NCBI GenBank assembly: GCA_001874265.1
Contig: MPDD01000001.1
Span: 124,001-188,000 of the forward strand
Origin: Bacteroidetes bacterium MedPE-SWsnd-G1
GTDB lineage: Bacteria > Bacteroidota > Bacteroidia > Flavobacteriales > Flavobacteriaceae
Length of the DNA stretch: 64,000 bases
Direction: 5' to 3'
Positions 27,087-36,467 of this stretch are shown piece after piece. The position numbers and the translations under genes are program-made. Position 1 is the first letter of the stretch, and each line of letters starts with the position of its first letter. The notes under the pieces were generated by a model. The model was not told the DNA's origin. It saw only the letters and a program-made list of their open reading frames with translations, and ran no database searches.

Positions 27087-28381
27087 TGGAGTATTTACCA
27101 ATTTTAGTTTTAATCGTAAGTTTTATTGGGTTACTGATAATCGGTGTTCCCGTTGCATGGAGTATTGCAATTTCGTCATTACTAACAATGATGGTGAGTA
27201 TTTCTGCTGTGGCATCATTCACAACGGTATCACAACGAATAGCCACTGGATTAGATAGTTTTGCCTTATTGGCTATTCCGTTTTTTGTCCTCTCGGGACA
27301 ATTGATGAATAAAGGAGGAATTGCGCATCGGCTTATAGATTTTGCCAAAACATTGGTTGGTGCGCTACCTGGTGGTTTGGCATTGATCAATATCATATCG
27401 GCTATGTTGATGGGCGCTATTGCCGGTTCAGCAATGGCTTCTGCTTCTGCTATGGGGAGTATTTTAGGTCCAGAAATGGAAAAAGAGGGCTACTCAAAAG
27501 AGTTTGGTGCAGCGGTTAATATTACTTCGTCTACAACAGGTTTAATCATACCTCCAAGTAATGTACTAATCGTTTATTCATTAGCAAGTGGAGGTGTATC
27601 AATTGCGGCGTTGTTTTTGGCAGGATATATTCCTGGAATTTTAACAGGGTTGTTTTTAATGATTGTAGCATCCTTATGGGCGAAGAAAAAAGGTTATAAT
27701 GTAGGTAAAAGAAGTACGTTAAAAGAAGTGGGGAAAACTTTTGTGCGTGCATTTCCAAGTTTAATGTTGCTAGTGGTTGTTATTGGTGGTATAGTAGCGG
27801 GAGTATTTACTGCTACGGAAGCATCAGCAATTGCAGTTTTATATACGCTACTTTTAGGTTTTTGGTATAAAGAGATTAGTGTTAAAAATTTACCTCAGAT
27901 ATTATTAGAATCTTGTGGTACTACGGCAATAGTAATGCTATTAATCGGAGCTTCCATGAGCATGTCTTGGGTAATGTCTTATGAAAACATTCCGCAAGAT
28001 ATTAGCTCGGCCTTATTGGGGATAAGTGAGAATCCGATTATAATTCTTCTTTTGATAAATTTAATCTTGCTTTTTGTTGGGATTTTTATGGACATGACAC
28101 CTGCGGTGTTAATTTTTACACCAATATTTTTACCGATAATTACAAAATTAGGGATGGATCCTGTGCAGTTTGGGATTGTAATGGTTCTAAATCTTTCTAT
28201 TGGGCTCTGCACGCCACCGGTCGGTTCCGTATTGTTTGTTGGGGTTGGAATTGCAAATACCACTATAGAAAAGGTAGTAAAACCCTTGTTGCCCTTGTTT
28301 CTCGCAATGATTGTTTCTTTATTTTTAGTGACCTACTTCTCGGAATTAAGTCTTTGGTTGCCAAGTTTGTTTGGATTGTAA
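27086..28381 (+). CDS. TRAP transporter large permease (DctM)
   Basis: 431 residues with about 12 hydrophobic segments. Conserved DctM parts include AIPFFVLSGQLMNKGGIAHRLIDFAKTLVG, GSAMASASAMGSILGPEM, and SSTTGLIIPPSNVLIVYSLASGG, which form the sodium and substrate sites. The C-terminal repeat has FVGIFMDMTPAVLIFTPIFLPI and LNLSIGLCTPPVGSVLFVG. It starts on the last base of dctQ and ends before a bidirectional terminator, so the three TRAP genes form one operon. Confidence 0.95.
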   Translation: MEYLPILVLIVSFIGLLIIGVPVAWSIAISSLLTMMVSISAVASFTTVSQRIATGLDSFALLAIPFFVLSGQLMNKGGIAHRLIDFAKTLVGALPGGLALINIISAMLMGAIAGSAMASASAMGSILGPEMEKEGYSKEFGAAVNITSSTTGLIIPPSNVLIVYSLASGGVSIAALFLAGYIPGILTGLFLMIVASLWAKKKGYNVGKRSTLKEVGKTFVRAFPSLMLLVVVIGGIVAGVFTATEASAIAVLYTLLLGFWYKEISVKNLPQILLESCGTTAIVMLLIGASMSMSWVMSYENIPQDISSALLGISENPIIILLLINLILLFVGIFMDMTPAVLIFTPIFLPIITKLGMDPVQFGIVMVLNLSIGLCTPPVGSVLFVGVGIANTTIEKVVKPLLPLFLAMIVSLFLVTYFSELSLWLPSLFGL

Positions 28382-28407
28382 ATAGCGTCTGAATTTGATA
28401 AAAAACA

Positions 28408-28440
28408 AAAAAGCCTTAAGAAAAATCTTAAGGCTTTTTA
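28408..28440. terminator. Bidirectional terminator between dctM and tRNA-Phe
   Basis: AAGCCTTAAG pairs with CTTAAGGCTT around a six-base loop, with A-run and T-run on the two sides. It serves the TRAP operon on the plus strand and the tRNA on the minus strand. Confidence 0.9.
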
Positions 28441-28442
28441 AG

Positions 28443-28515
28443 TGGTACCTCCAGGAATCGAACCAGGGACACAAGGATTTTCAGTCCTTTGCTCTACCAA
28501 CTGAGCTAAGGTACC
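28443..28515 (-). tRNA. tRNA-Phe (GAA)
   Basis: 73 bases on the minus strand. The acceptor stem GGTACCT/AGGTACC closes a full cloverleaf with D arm (GCTCAGTTGGTAGAGC) and T arm (CCTGG-TTCGATT-CCAGG). The anticodon arm AAGGA-CTGAAAA-TCCTT has GAA at positions 34-36, which reads Phe codons. The 3' CCA is not encoded; the discriminator base is A. Confidence 0.97.
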
Positions 28516-28552
28516 AGTTGCATGTTGCAGGCTAACCTGCCGTAAGCGGGTG

Positions 28553-28583
28553 CAAATATAAATGGTTTTTTTAGATTTATCAA
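28553..28583 (-). promoter_or_regulatory. Promoter of tRNA-Phe
   Basis: On the minus strand, TTG (28581-28583), a 20-base spacer and TATATTTG (28553-28560). It is an exact Bacteroidota housekeeping promoter, about 37 bases upstream of the mature tRNA. Confidence 0.75.
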
Positions 28584-28634
28584 AACAAAAACTAAAAAAT
28601 CATTCGTATTTTTGAACTTTATTTTTTTGCACGA

Positions 28635-29366
28635 ATGAATTTAGTAATTGATGTTGGAAATACCTTTGCCAAAGTGGCTCTTTTTGAGGATGCTAACATC
28701 ATTTATCAAGATATGTTTAGTATAAAAGAAATTATACTAGAGCTTCAGAAAATTGATGAATTATACGAAATAACGCATGCCATTATTTCTTCGGTAACCA
28801 ATTTATCTAAAAATAAAATAGATGAAATAGGGTTGATGTATTCTTTACATGTGTTAAGTGCAAATTCAAGAGTTCCGTTTGAAAATGCTTATAATACTCC
28901 AGAAACATTAGGTGTAGATAGAATTGCCTTAGCCGCTGCCGCATTTGATCAATACCCTAAAGAAAATGTGTTGGTTATTGACGCTGGTACTTGTATCACT
29001 TACGATTTTATGGATACGAATGGTAGTTATATAGGAGGTGCTATTTCACCAGGATTAGAAATGCGTTTTAAAGCCATGCATGGATTTACAGATAAATTAC
29101 CGCTTCTTAAGAAATCAGAAAATGTAAAACTGATTGGTGATTCTACAGAGACGTCAATGCAGAGTGGTGTGGTAAATGGGGTTACGGCTGAGATAAATGG
29201 AATAATACAAAGGTATAAATCGGAATATCAAAAATTAACAGTTGTTTTAACAGGAGGAGATACATATTTCTTGGCGAATCAATTAAAAAATAGCATATTT
29301 GCCAATCCAAATTTTTTATTGGAAGGATTGAATAGTATTTTGATACATAATTGTAAGGATGATTAA
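28635..29366 (+). CDS. coaX: Type III pantothenate kinase
   Basis: First enzyme of coenzyme A synthesis: phosphorylates pantothenate with ATP. 243 residues, ASKHA fold. Motifs: DVGNTFAKVALFED (residues 5-18, phosphate loop), ETLGVDRIALAAAAF near 92-107, and VIDAGTCITYDF near 115-126. Type III kinases are insensitive to CoA feedback and need a monovalent cation. The stop overlaps the next gene by eight bases. Downstream is a chain of envelope genes, an arrangement I expect to be conserved in related flavobacteria. Confidence 0.95.
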   Translation: MNLVIDVGNTFAKVALFEDANIIYQDMFSIKEIILELQKIDELYEITHAIISSVTNLSKNKIDEIGLMYSLHVLSANSRVPFENAYNTPETLGVDRIALAAAAFDQYPKENVLVIDAGTCITYDFMDTNGSYIGGAISPGLEMRFKAMHGFTDKLPLLKKSENVKLIGDSTETSMQSGVVNGVTAEINGIIQRYKSEYQKLTVVLTGGDTYFLANQLKNSIFANPNFLLEGLNSILIHNCKDD

Positions 29367-30642
29367 AAGAATTTTAGTACTAATTGTGGTACTTTTTAGC
29401 ATACAAAGTTTTTCTCAACAGACGAGTTCGTCTCCCTATTCTGGATTAGGAATTGGTGATGATTCACCTCAAAAGACCGTTGAAGAAATGAGTATGGGTG
29501 GGGTAGGAGTTTCTAGTAATAATAGATTCAATTTAAATTTTAACAACCCGGCTTCTTTTGCGGCGTTAAATTTTACTACATATACTTTAGCCGGAGAGAA
29601 TAGAGCCTATTCGTTTGAGGATGATAACGGCAAGGATAAATCTTCTAACGCATACTTATCTTATATTGCTGTAGGAATTCCTATGGGACCTAAAGGAGGG
29701 TTTGCTTTTGGATTTCAACCAAAAACAACTACAGGATATAATATTTCAAACACCGTATATAACGATGATAATGATCCATTACAAGCGTCGTTATACGAAG
29801 GAAAGGGTGGAGCCAATAGTGTGTTTTTAGGAGCGGGATACGAAGTGTTTAAAGGTTTAAGTATTGGTTTGGAAGGAGAGTACATTTTTGGTAGTGTAGA
29901 AAACAGTATATTAAACCAAATAAAAGATGTGCAATTAGCTACTAAATATAGATCAATTTCAGATATTGAAGGATTTGAATTTGAATTAGGAGCTATTTAT
30001 CATAAAAAGTTAGAGAAGAACCTATATTTTAATGTTGGTGCGAAATTAGAATTAGAGTCTAATTTAGATTCTAAGGGAAATGAATACTTGTATTCTGTTA
30101 ACGTAACAAGTGTTGAGATTCCAAGAGATACAATTTGGAGCGATACATCGAGAGGTGTTTTTACCACGCCTTTAAAGACATCAGTTGGATTTAATGTTGG
30201 TAAAACAAATAAGTGGTCTGCTGGGATAGATTATAGTTTTAGAAATGCAATTAACGCTACAGGAAATTTAGAAAGTTATAATCCTCAGGTAGCCTATCAA
30301 GAAGCTAATAATTTAGCAGTAGGTGGATTTTATATTCCAAGATACAACTCAATTTCAAGTTATTGGCATCGTGTTATTTACCGTTGGGGATTCAATTTAG
30401 AGAAAACAGGATTGATGGTTGATGCAATTGGAGATGGTGCTAATTATGAGCCTGTAGATAAAGTTGGCATGTCTTTTGGTGTAGGAATACCAGTAGGTGG
30501 CGAACTGTCTAGATTAAATTTAGGATTTGAATTAGGTCAACGCGGAAGTACAAATAATGGCTTGGTAAAAGAAAATTACTTTAATTTCAGATTAGGGTTA
30601 ACTTTGCAAAACAAATGGTTTAAACCAAAACAAATATATTAA
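29359..30642 (+). CDS. Outer-membrane beta-barrel protein
   Basis: 427 residues with a signal peptide (about 1-20, ending SFSQ). The mature part is rich in alternating aromatic and glycine residues, and it opens with SSPYSGLGIGDDSPQKTVEEMSMGG and NLNFNNPASFAAL, a start typical of flavobacterial outer-membrane proteins related to the FadL/OmpP1 transport group. It ends with an aromatic-containing strand, as barrels often do. It overlaps coaX by eight bases and precedes a TPR protein. Its cargo or partner is not known. Confidence 0.78.
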   Translation: MIKRILVLIVVLFSIQSFSQQTSSSPYSGLGIGDDSPQKTVEEMSMGGVGVSSNNRFNLNFNNPASFAALNFTTYTLAGENRAYSFEDDNGKDKSSNAYLSYIAVGIPMGPKGGFAFGFQPKTTTGYNISNTVYNDDNDPLQASLYEGKGGANSVFLGAGYEVFKGLSIGLEGEYIFGSVENSILNQIKDVQLATKYRSISDIEGFEFELGAIYHKKLEKNLYFNVGAKLELESNLDSKGNEYLYSVNVTSVEIPRDTIWSDTSRGVFTTPLKTSVGFNVGKTNKWSAGIDYSFRNAINATGNLESYNPQVAYQEANNLAVGGFYIPRYNSISSYWHRVIYRWGFNLEKTGLMVDAIGDGANYEPVDKVGMSFGVGIPVGGELSRLNLGFELGQRGSTNNGLVKENYFNFRLGLTLQNKWFKPKQIY

Positions 30643-30662
30643 TACTAAATACAACAGTTAAA

Positions 30663-32027
30663 ATGAAAAAAATAACTTACATAATCGCGGGATTATTTTT
30701 TATGGTAGGGAGTTTAAATGCTTCAGCATTTAACAATGGATGGTCTAATCAAGAATGTACCGTAGAATATAATTTGTATAAAGGAGATATTCAGGCTAAG
30801 AATTTTACAGAGGCCTTAACTCGTTTAAATAATTTAATGGAAAATTGCCCAACACTTTCCGTAAACATTTATAAGTATGGGTATAAGATTGCTGAAGATA
30901 TGTTGGCCAAAGGTCAAAAGGAGGAAGCAGTGAGATTGTACAGTAAAATTATGGATACGAGAATTATTCACTTTCCTAAAGATTTAGGAAAAGTATTCGA
31001 TAGTTTGGTAAACTTCTTAAAGAAAAGTGGTTATACGCACGAGGAGTTATTTCAACATTTAGATAGAGCTTATAAAGAAGATCCATCGGCAATGTCTGCT
31101 AAAAACATTTACTTGTATTTTGAAATGGTAATGTTAAGAAACAAGGACATTGATGTGCAGTTGATTTTAGATACTTATGATAATATCAATGACGCTTTGG
31201 ATGAAAAAGCAGGTAGATACCAAACAAGATTGAGTAAATTAATAGCGAAGGAAGATGGTGGAGCAACTTTAAGTTCTAAAGATGCAAAATCAAAGAGAAT
31301 TGCTGAAGGTACTTTAAAGAATATTGGAATTGTAAAGGCTGGATTAGAGCAGAGAATTGAAGAATTAATGACGTGTGAGCGTTTAGTGCCTTTATATAGA
31401 AGAGATTTTGCTGCAAACATGTCTAATGGCCAATGGTTAAAGCGTGCAGTTTCTAGAATGTTTAATAAAGAATGTACGGAAGATCCATTATATGAGGAAT
31501 TAGCAAAAGCATACGCTGAAGCAGATCCATCTTCTGATGCTTATATTTTCTTATCTGGTATTTTAGAAAAGAAAGGAAAGAAAGACGAGGCTTTAGAAAT
31601 GCGTAAGAAAGCAATTGAGTTAGAAATTGATCCTGTTAGAAAGGCAAGACACCTTTTAACTATTGCACGTGATATGGCTAAGAAAGGTCAGAAAAGTAGT
31701 GCAAGGAAATATGCAAACCAAGCATTAGCAAGTAACCCAAGTTACGGTAAAGCATATTTATTAATTGCTTCTTTATATGCTAGTAGTGCAAATTCTTGTG
31801 GAACTAATGAGTTCTCTAAGCGTATGGTTTATGTAGCGGCATTAAATAAAGCGCAAAGAGCTGCTTCAGTAGATCCGAGTATTGCTTCTACGGCTAGGAA
31901 ATACATTAAGAATTATCAATCTAATATTCCTTCTAAGCAGATGGCGTTTGCTGATGGTATTAAAGAAGGTGATCCGTTTAAAATTGGATGTTGGATTGGT
32001 GAAAATGTAAAGGTGAAATTGAAATAA
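30663..32027 (+). CDS. Periplasmic tetratricopeptide-repeat protein
   Basis: 454 residues. Signal peptide (about 1-22, ending ASA) followed by helical TPR-like repeats. Clear units include EDMLAKGQKEEAVRLYSKIMD, AEADPSSDAYIFLSGILEKKGKKDEALEMRKKAIEL and AKKGQKSSARKYANQALASNPSYGKAYLLIASLY. Eight or more cysteines are scattered in the sequence, some of which may form disulfides. It lies between the barrel protein and lptC, so a role as scaffold in envelope assembly is likely, but this is inference from position. Confidence 0.82.
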   Translation: MKKITYIIAGLFFMVGSLNASAFNNGWSNQECTVEYNLYKGDIQAKNFTEALTRLNNLMENCPTLSVNIYKYGYKIAEDMLAKGQKEEAVRLYSKIMDTRIIHFPKDLGKVFDSLVNFLKKSGYTHEELFQHLDRAYKEDPSAMSAKNIYLYFEMVMLRNKDIDVQLILDTYDNINDALDEKAGRYQTRLSKLIAKEDGGATLSSKDAKSKRIAEGTLKNIGIVKAGLEQRIEELMTCERLVPLYRRDFAANMSNGQWLKRAVSRMFNKECTEDPLYEELAKAYAEADPSSDAYIFLSGILEKKGKKDEALEMRKKAIELEIDPVRKARHLLTIARDMAKKGQKSSARKYANQALASNPSYGKAYLLIASLYASSANSCGTNEFSKRMVYVAALNKAQRAASVDPSIASTARKYIKNYQSNIPSKQMAFADGIKEGDPFKIGCWIGENVKVKLK

Positions 32028-32056
32028 ATAGATTTTTAATTTAGTACTTTTGCTAA

Positions 32057-32623
32057 ATGCATAAATCATTTAAGAATATATTAAAAAGCATTGCTGTTGT
32101 AGTTTCAACAGCAATGCTTTTTTCTTGTGGTAATGATATTCAAGAGGTGCGCGATTTCTTGGCGGACAAGAATTTGCCAATTGGTGTCGCTAAAAATGTT
32201 TATACAGTGCATACAGATTCTGGCCGCGTAGATTTGAAATTTACCGCTCCCTTATTACATGATTTTAGTAATAGAAAAGAGCACCCGTATTCCGAGTTTC
32301 CAGAAGGTGTAAGAATTGTAACCTTTGATGAAAATAATGATTCCTTAGTTGTTGTTGGTAATTATGCTGTTTCTTGGTCTAAAACTAGTATTTCAGAAAT
32401 AACAGGAAATGTTATCATTAATAATTTTAGTCAACGCAAAAAATTAACAACAGAGCAACTTTTTTGGGATCAGAAAACAAAATACTTTTATACCGAAAAA
32501 GCGTTTACCTTATACACGGCAACAGATACAATTTATGGAGTTGGATTCGATGCAAGCGAAGATTTGGACAAATTTGTCGCTAAGAGTCAGCGGGGTAATA
32601 TTTATATAAACGAAAATAATTAA
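32057..32623 (+). CDS. lptC: LPS export periplasmic lipoprotein LptC
   Basis: 188 residues. Lipobox FSC near residue 24, then a beta-rich OstA-like domain (GVAKNVYTVHTDSGRVDLKFTAPLLHDFSN through GVGFDASEDLDKFVAKSQRGNIY). LptC links the LptBFG pump to the LptA bridge that carries lipopolysaccharide across the periplasm. In Bacteroidota it is usually a lipoprotein like this one. Three bases later a 60-residue membrane protein begins. Confidence 0.88.
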   Translation: MHKSFKNILKSIAVVVSTAMLFSCGNDIQEVRDFLADKNLPIGVAKNVYTVHTDSGRVDLKFTAPLLHDFSNRKEHPYSEFPEGVRIVTFDENNDSLVVVGNYAVSWSKTSISEITGNVIINNFSQRKKLTTEQLFWDQKTKYFYTEKAFTLYTATDTIYGVGFDASEDLDKFVAKSQRGNIYINENN

Positions 32624-32625
32624 AC

Positions 32626-32808
32626 ATGAATAAAGCAGGAAGATTTTTTGAAATTGCATATTTGGCGGTTGCCGTAATCTTTGGTTATGAAGCCTATTTA
32701 GTTTGGGGGGATCAAAAAGCGTATATTTATCTTTTAATGGCTGCAATGGCAGTTTTTATGTTTTTCTTTAGACGTAGGTTTAGAAAAAACAGAGAAAATA
32801 AAAAATAA
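32626..32808 (+). CDS. Small two-helix membrane protein
   Basis: 60 residues. Two hydrophobic segments (about 8-26 and 32-48) with a very basic tail (FFRRRFRKNRENKK) that should sit in the cytoplasm. It lies three bases after lptC and 12 bases before the CNNM gene, so it is surely cotranscribed and real. No family function known to me; conservation in this exact slot would suggest a helper in envelope transport. Confidence 0.78.
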   Translation: MNKAGRFFEIAYLAVAVIFGYEAYLVWGDQKAYIYLLMAAMAVFMFFFRRRFRKNRENKK

Positions 32809-32820
32809 TAAACCCACTTA

Positions 32821-34086
32821 ATGGAATTACAGTTTGTTGTAATTATCATATCAATATTACTATCGGCCTTTTTCTCAGGGATGGAAATTGCGTTTGTTTC
32901 TGCAAACAAAATGCATATTGAACTAGAGAAGAAAAAGGAAGGGTTTAGAGCAAAAATTCTTGCGAAACTCACCCAAAAATCATCAAAATTTATTGCCACC
33001 ATGCTTGTTGGAAACAATATTGCATTGGTGGTTTATAGTTTCTATATGGGAGAATTATTAGTGCAGCAATTGCCTATTGATGTATTGGGCAATTTTGGAA
33101 CCTTATTAATTCATACGCTTTTATCAACTATTGTTATTCTAGTTACTGCCGAGTTTATACCAAAGGCAATTTTTAGGATCTATGCCGATGAATTTTTAAA
33201 AATATTCACCTATCCGGCCTATTTCTTTTTCATCATTTTTCATTTTTTATCTGATTTTGTAAATGCCATTTCTGATTTCTGTTTAAGGGTTTTGTTTAAT
33301 ACGAGTAAAGACGTGGAACAAACCGAGTTTAGTAAGGCAGAATTAGAATTGTATATTTCTGAACAGGTAGAAAAGTCGGACGAGAACGATGAATTGGATG
33401 CTGAGATTCAAATTTTTCAAAACGCTTTAGAGTTTAACGATGTAAAGGCTCGGGAAGTTATGATTCCGAGAACGGAAATTTTAGCAGTAGACATTAGTGA
33501 ATCAGTGCCGAATATTAAGAAGTTGTTTATTGATACAGGTTATTCTAAAATCATTGTTTACAAAAATTCGCTCGATGAGATTGTAGGGTATGTGCATGCT
33601 TTTGACATGTTTAAAAAACCTAAAAGTTTGCGTTCTATTTTAATGCCGGTAGAATTTATTCCGGAGAGTATGATGATTAATGAAATACTAAATGTGCTTA
33701 CCAAAAAGAAGAAGAGTGTTGCAGTGGTTCTTGATGAATATGGTGGTACATCCGGCTTATTAACGGTAGAGGATATTGTAGAGGAGTTGTTTGGTGAGAT
33801 TGAAGATGAACATGACTCCATTGCTTTAAAAGAAGAAAAGATAAACGATAGAGCATTTAAGTTTTCGGCACGTATAGAGGTAGATTATATAAACGAAACA
33901 TTCGACTTGAAATTGCCAGAAGATGAGTCCTACGAAACCCTAGGTGGCCTTGTAGTATATCATTCCGAAACCATTCCGGCAGAAAAAGAAATTATAACAA
34001 TTGATAATTTTCAGTTCACAATTTTAACCGCTTCATCTGCAAAAATTGAAGAGATTTATTTAAAAGTTTTAGACAAAGAAGAATAG
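32821..34086 (+). CDS. CNNM/CorC-type membrane protein with CBS domains
   Basis: 421 residues, often called hemolysin-like. N-terminal CNNM (DUF21) membrane domain with four hydrophobic segments (about 1-190, including SAFFSGMEIAFVSANKMHIE and ATMLVGNNIALVVYSF), a CBS pair (about 205-330, including REVMIPRTEILAVD and VVLDEYGGTSGLLTVEDIVEELFGEI), and a C-terminal CorC domain (about 345-421). The family is linked to magnesium or sodium-coupled ion export, and flavobacterial relatives include gliding protein GldE. No toxin function should be assumed from the old name. Confidence 0.88.
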   Translation: MELQFVVIIISILLSAFFSGMEIAFVSANKMHIELEKKKEGFRAKILAKLTQKSSKFIATMLVGNNIALVVYSFYMGELLVQQLPIDVLGNFGTLLIHTLLSTIVILVTAEFIPKAIFRIYADEFLKIFTYPAYFFFIIFHFLSDFVNAISDFCLRVLFNTSKDVEQTEFSKAELELYISEQVEKSDENDELDAEIQIFQNALEFNDVKAREVMIPRTEILAVDISESVPNIKKLFIDTGYSKIIVYKNSLDEIVGYVHAFDMFKKPKSLRSILMPVEFIPESMMINEILNVLTKKKKSVAVVLDEYGGTSGLLTVEDIVEELFGEIEDEHDSIALKEEKINDRAFKFSARIEVDYINETFDLKLPEDESYETLGGLVVYHSETIPAEKEIITIDNFQFTILTASSAKIEEIYLKVLDKEE

Positions 34087-34212
34087 GATAAATATCCTCC
34101 GTAATCTCCACCCAATCAATTGCTTTAAATCCACGTTTTTATTGAAATATTCACTTTTATATTTCAATTGTAAATTGTACATTCGCACACTAAATTAAAA
34201 GAATAGTACAGT

Positions 34213-36348
34213 ATGGCGATTTTATCGAAAATTAGAGAAAAAACTTTTGCTTTAATATTAATTATAGGGTTAGCATTATTTTCTTTTGTTATTGGAGACG
34301 CATTCAATAATAATGGAGGAGGGGCTAAGGTTAATACTATTGGAGAAGTAGATGGAGAGGATATAAGCAGAGAAGAATTTGCTAATTTGGTTGAAGCTTA
34401 TAAAGCAAACACAGGAAGTTCATCAAACACACAAGCAATGAACTATGCTTGGAATCAAATGGTGAGCGATAAAATATATAACGATCAGTTAGAAAAGGCT
34501 GGAGTTGTTGTTGGTGAAGAAGATGTTTGGAATTCAATAATCAGTTTACCATTTTTTAATCAAAACCCACAATTTCAAAACGAAGGTGGTTTATTTGATG
34601 CTGAAAGAGCAAAAGAGTACATCGCAAATATGAAAGATGATGCTATTGGTGCTGCACCTGGTACTGCTCCGTATAACGCTTGGCAAAATTGGTTAAGAAC
34701 AGAAGCAGATATTAGACAAAACTTAAAGCGTACAGCTTATAATAATTTAGTTGGTGCTGGATTAAGTGCTTCATTAAAAGAAGGAGAAAACGATTACAGT
34801 TTCAATAACAATAAAGTAACTTCAAAGTTTGTGTATGTTCCTTACACTTCAATTGCTGATAGTTTAATAGTAATTACAGATGCAGAGAAGAATGCATACA
34901 TTAAAGAAAACGCAAAGAAATACCAAGTAGAAGCTTCTAGAGATATTAACTATGTTAGTTTTAATGTAGTTGCTTCAGAGGAAGATAAAAACGCAATCAA
35001 AGAAACTGTTGCAAGTTTTATTGAAGATGATGAAAACTACGGTATCAAAGGATTAAAAAACAGTACAAATGCACAGGAGTTTTTAGATGAGTCTAAATCT
35101 GATTTACCAAACGATACTAGTTTTAATTTCCAAAATGCAACGCCAGCAGTAATTGCAGAGGATATATTTAACGGAAAAGTAGGAGATGTATTTGGGCCAT
35201 ACGAGCACAATGGATTCTTTAAGATTTCTAAAATTAATGCATTTAAGCAAATGCCAGATTCTGTAAAGTCTCGTCATATTATTATTCCTTTTGCAGGAAC
35301 AAATAGGTCTACATCTACATTGACAAAAGAAGCGGCGAAGAAAAAAGCAGACAGCGTTTATAATTTAGTAAGAAGAAGCAGTACTAAGTTTGCAGAAGTT
35401 GCAGATGAAATTAATACTGACGGCACTAAAGGAAAAGGTGGAGACATTGGATGGGTTACAAAAGCACAGGCTTTTTCTCCTAATTTTGATATAGACTTTG
35501 CTGAATACTTATTCAATAATAAAAAAGGAACGGTAAAGGTTGTTGAAACGAAGTTTGGTTTCCATGTAATTAAAATTGATGACCAGACTACGTATCAGAA
35601 AGCAGTTCAATTAACAACTTTAGCAAGAGAAATTACACCTTCTGAACAAACAGAAAGTGAGTTTTATTTAGAGGCAGAAACATTTGCATCTGATATTGCT
35701 AATGGAGCTGATGTATACACTTTAGTAAAAGATAAAGGGTATGTTTTAGCACCGGCAATTGGATTAAAGATTCTAGACGAGTTCGTTCCTGGTATTTTAG
35801 GAAATCAAAGACCAATTGTAAATTGGACATTCAATTCTGAGACTTCTGTTGGAGACGTAAGACGTTTTGATGTAGAAAGAGGGTATGTTGTTGCTGTTTT
35901 AGCGGCAAAGACTCCAAAAGGTTTAGTACCAGCTGCAAATGTAATTACAGAAATCAGACCTATTCTTGTAAATAGAAAAAAGGCTGAAATGATTGCTGAC
36001 AAAATGAACGGATCTACATTAGAAGAGATTGCTTCTAATGCAGGAACGAATGTTAGAACAGCAGCGTCTGTTACATTGGCAAGTCCAACTATTTCTGGAG
36101 TAGGTGCAGAACCATCTATTGTAGGAGCTATGATGGGAGCAAAAGAAGGTGAAGTTCATAACAATTTAGCAGGTGCTAAGGGAGTATTTGCAATACAAGT
36201 AACATCGGTAGAAGAAGCGCCAGCTTTACCAAATTACGATGTTGCTAGAACAAGAATTCAGAACTCTTTAAAATTAAGAACAAATCAGATTTTTAATTCT
36301 TTAAAATCGGCTTACGAAATTGAAGATTATAGAGGCGAAACTTACTAA
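34213..36348 (+). CDS. Membrane-anchored peptidyl-prolyl isomerase (PpiD-like)
   Basis: 711 residues. One N-terminal membrane helix (about 11-29), a SurA-N-like chaperone domain (about 30-250) and a parvulin domain (about 345-455: SVKSRHIIIPFAG, FAEVADEINTDGTKGKGGDIGWV, KFGFHVIKIDD), with a second more degenerate unit to the end. PpiD acts at the outer face of the inner membrane as a folding helper for secreted proteins. This gene ends the coaX-to-PpiD series and is closed by a strong terminator. Confidence 0.9.
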   Translation: MAILSKIREKTFALILIIGLALFSFVIGDAFNNNGGGAKVNTIGEVDGEDISREEFANLVEAYKANTGSSSNTQAMNYAWNQMVSDKIYNDQLEKAGVVVGEEDVWNSIISLPFFNQNPQFQNEGGLFDAERAKEYIANMKDDAIGAAPGTAPYNAWQNWLRTEADIRQNLKRTAYNNLVGAGLSASLKEGENDYSFNNNKVTSKFVYVPYTSIADSLIVITDAEKNAYIKENAKKYQVEASRDINYVSFNVVASEEDKNAIKETVASFIEDDENYGIKGLKNSTNAQEFLDESKSDLPNDTSFNFQNATPAVIAEDIFNGKVGDVFGPYEHNGFFKISKINAFKQMPDSVKSRHIIIPFAGTNRSTSTLTKEAAKKKADSVYNLVRRSSTKFAEVADEINTDGTKGKGGDIGWVTKAQAFSPNFDIDFAEYLFNNKKGTVKVVETKFGFHVIKIDDQTTYQKAVQLTTLAREITPSEQTESEFYLEAETFASDIANGADVYTLVKDKGYVLAPAIGLKILDEFVPGILGNQRPIVNWTFNSETSVGDVRRFDVERGYVVAVLAAKTPKGLVPAANVITEIRPILVNRKKAEMIADKMNGSTLEEIASNAGTNVRTAASVTLASPTISGVGAEPSIVGAMMGAKEGEVHNNLAGAKGVFAIQVTSVEEAPALPNYDVARTRIQNSLKLRTNQIFNSLKSAYEIEDYRGETY

Positions 36349-36367
36349 GAGAAGTTTTATAAAAACT

Positions 36368-36401
36368 AAAAAAGAGGCACAGTTACTGTGCCTCTTTTTT
36401 T
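36368..36401 (+). terminator. Intrinsic terminator after the PpiD gene
   Basis: Perfect 15-pair stem (36368-36382 with 36386-36400) with a three-base loop (TTA) and long T-run. The A-run on the other side could let it work in both directions. Confidence 0.95.
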
Positions 36402-36467
36402 ATGCCTTATTTGTTGTGCGCCAATAAATGAAACGTAGTATAGAAACAATTTAACTCTAAAGATTAA

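Noticed and set aside
36403-36467. Possible small gene between ppiD and rho
   Set aside because: No frame with start, stop and reasonable codon use was found; the stretch lies between two terminators and carries repeat fragments.
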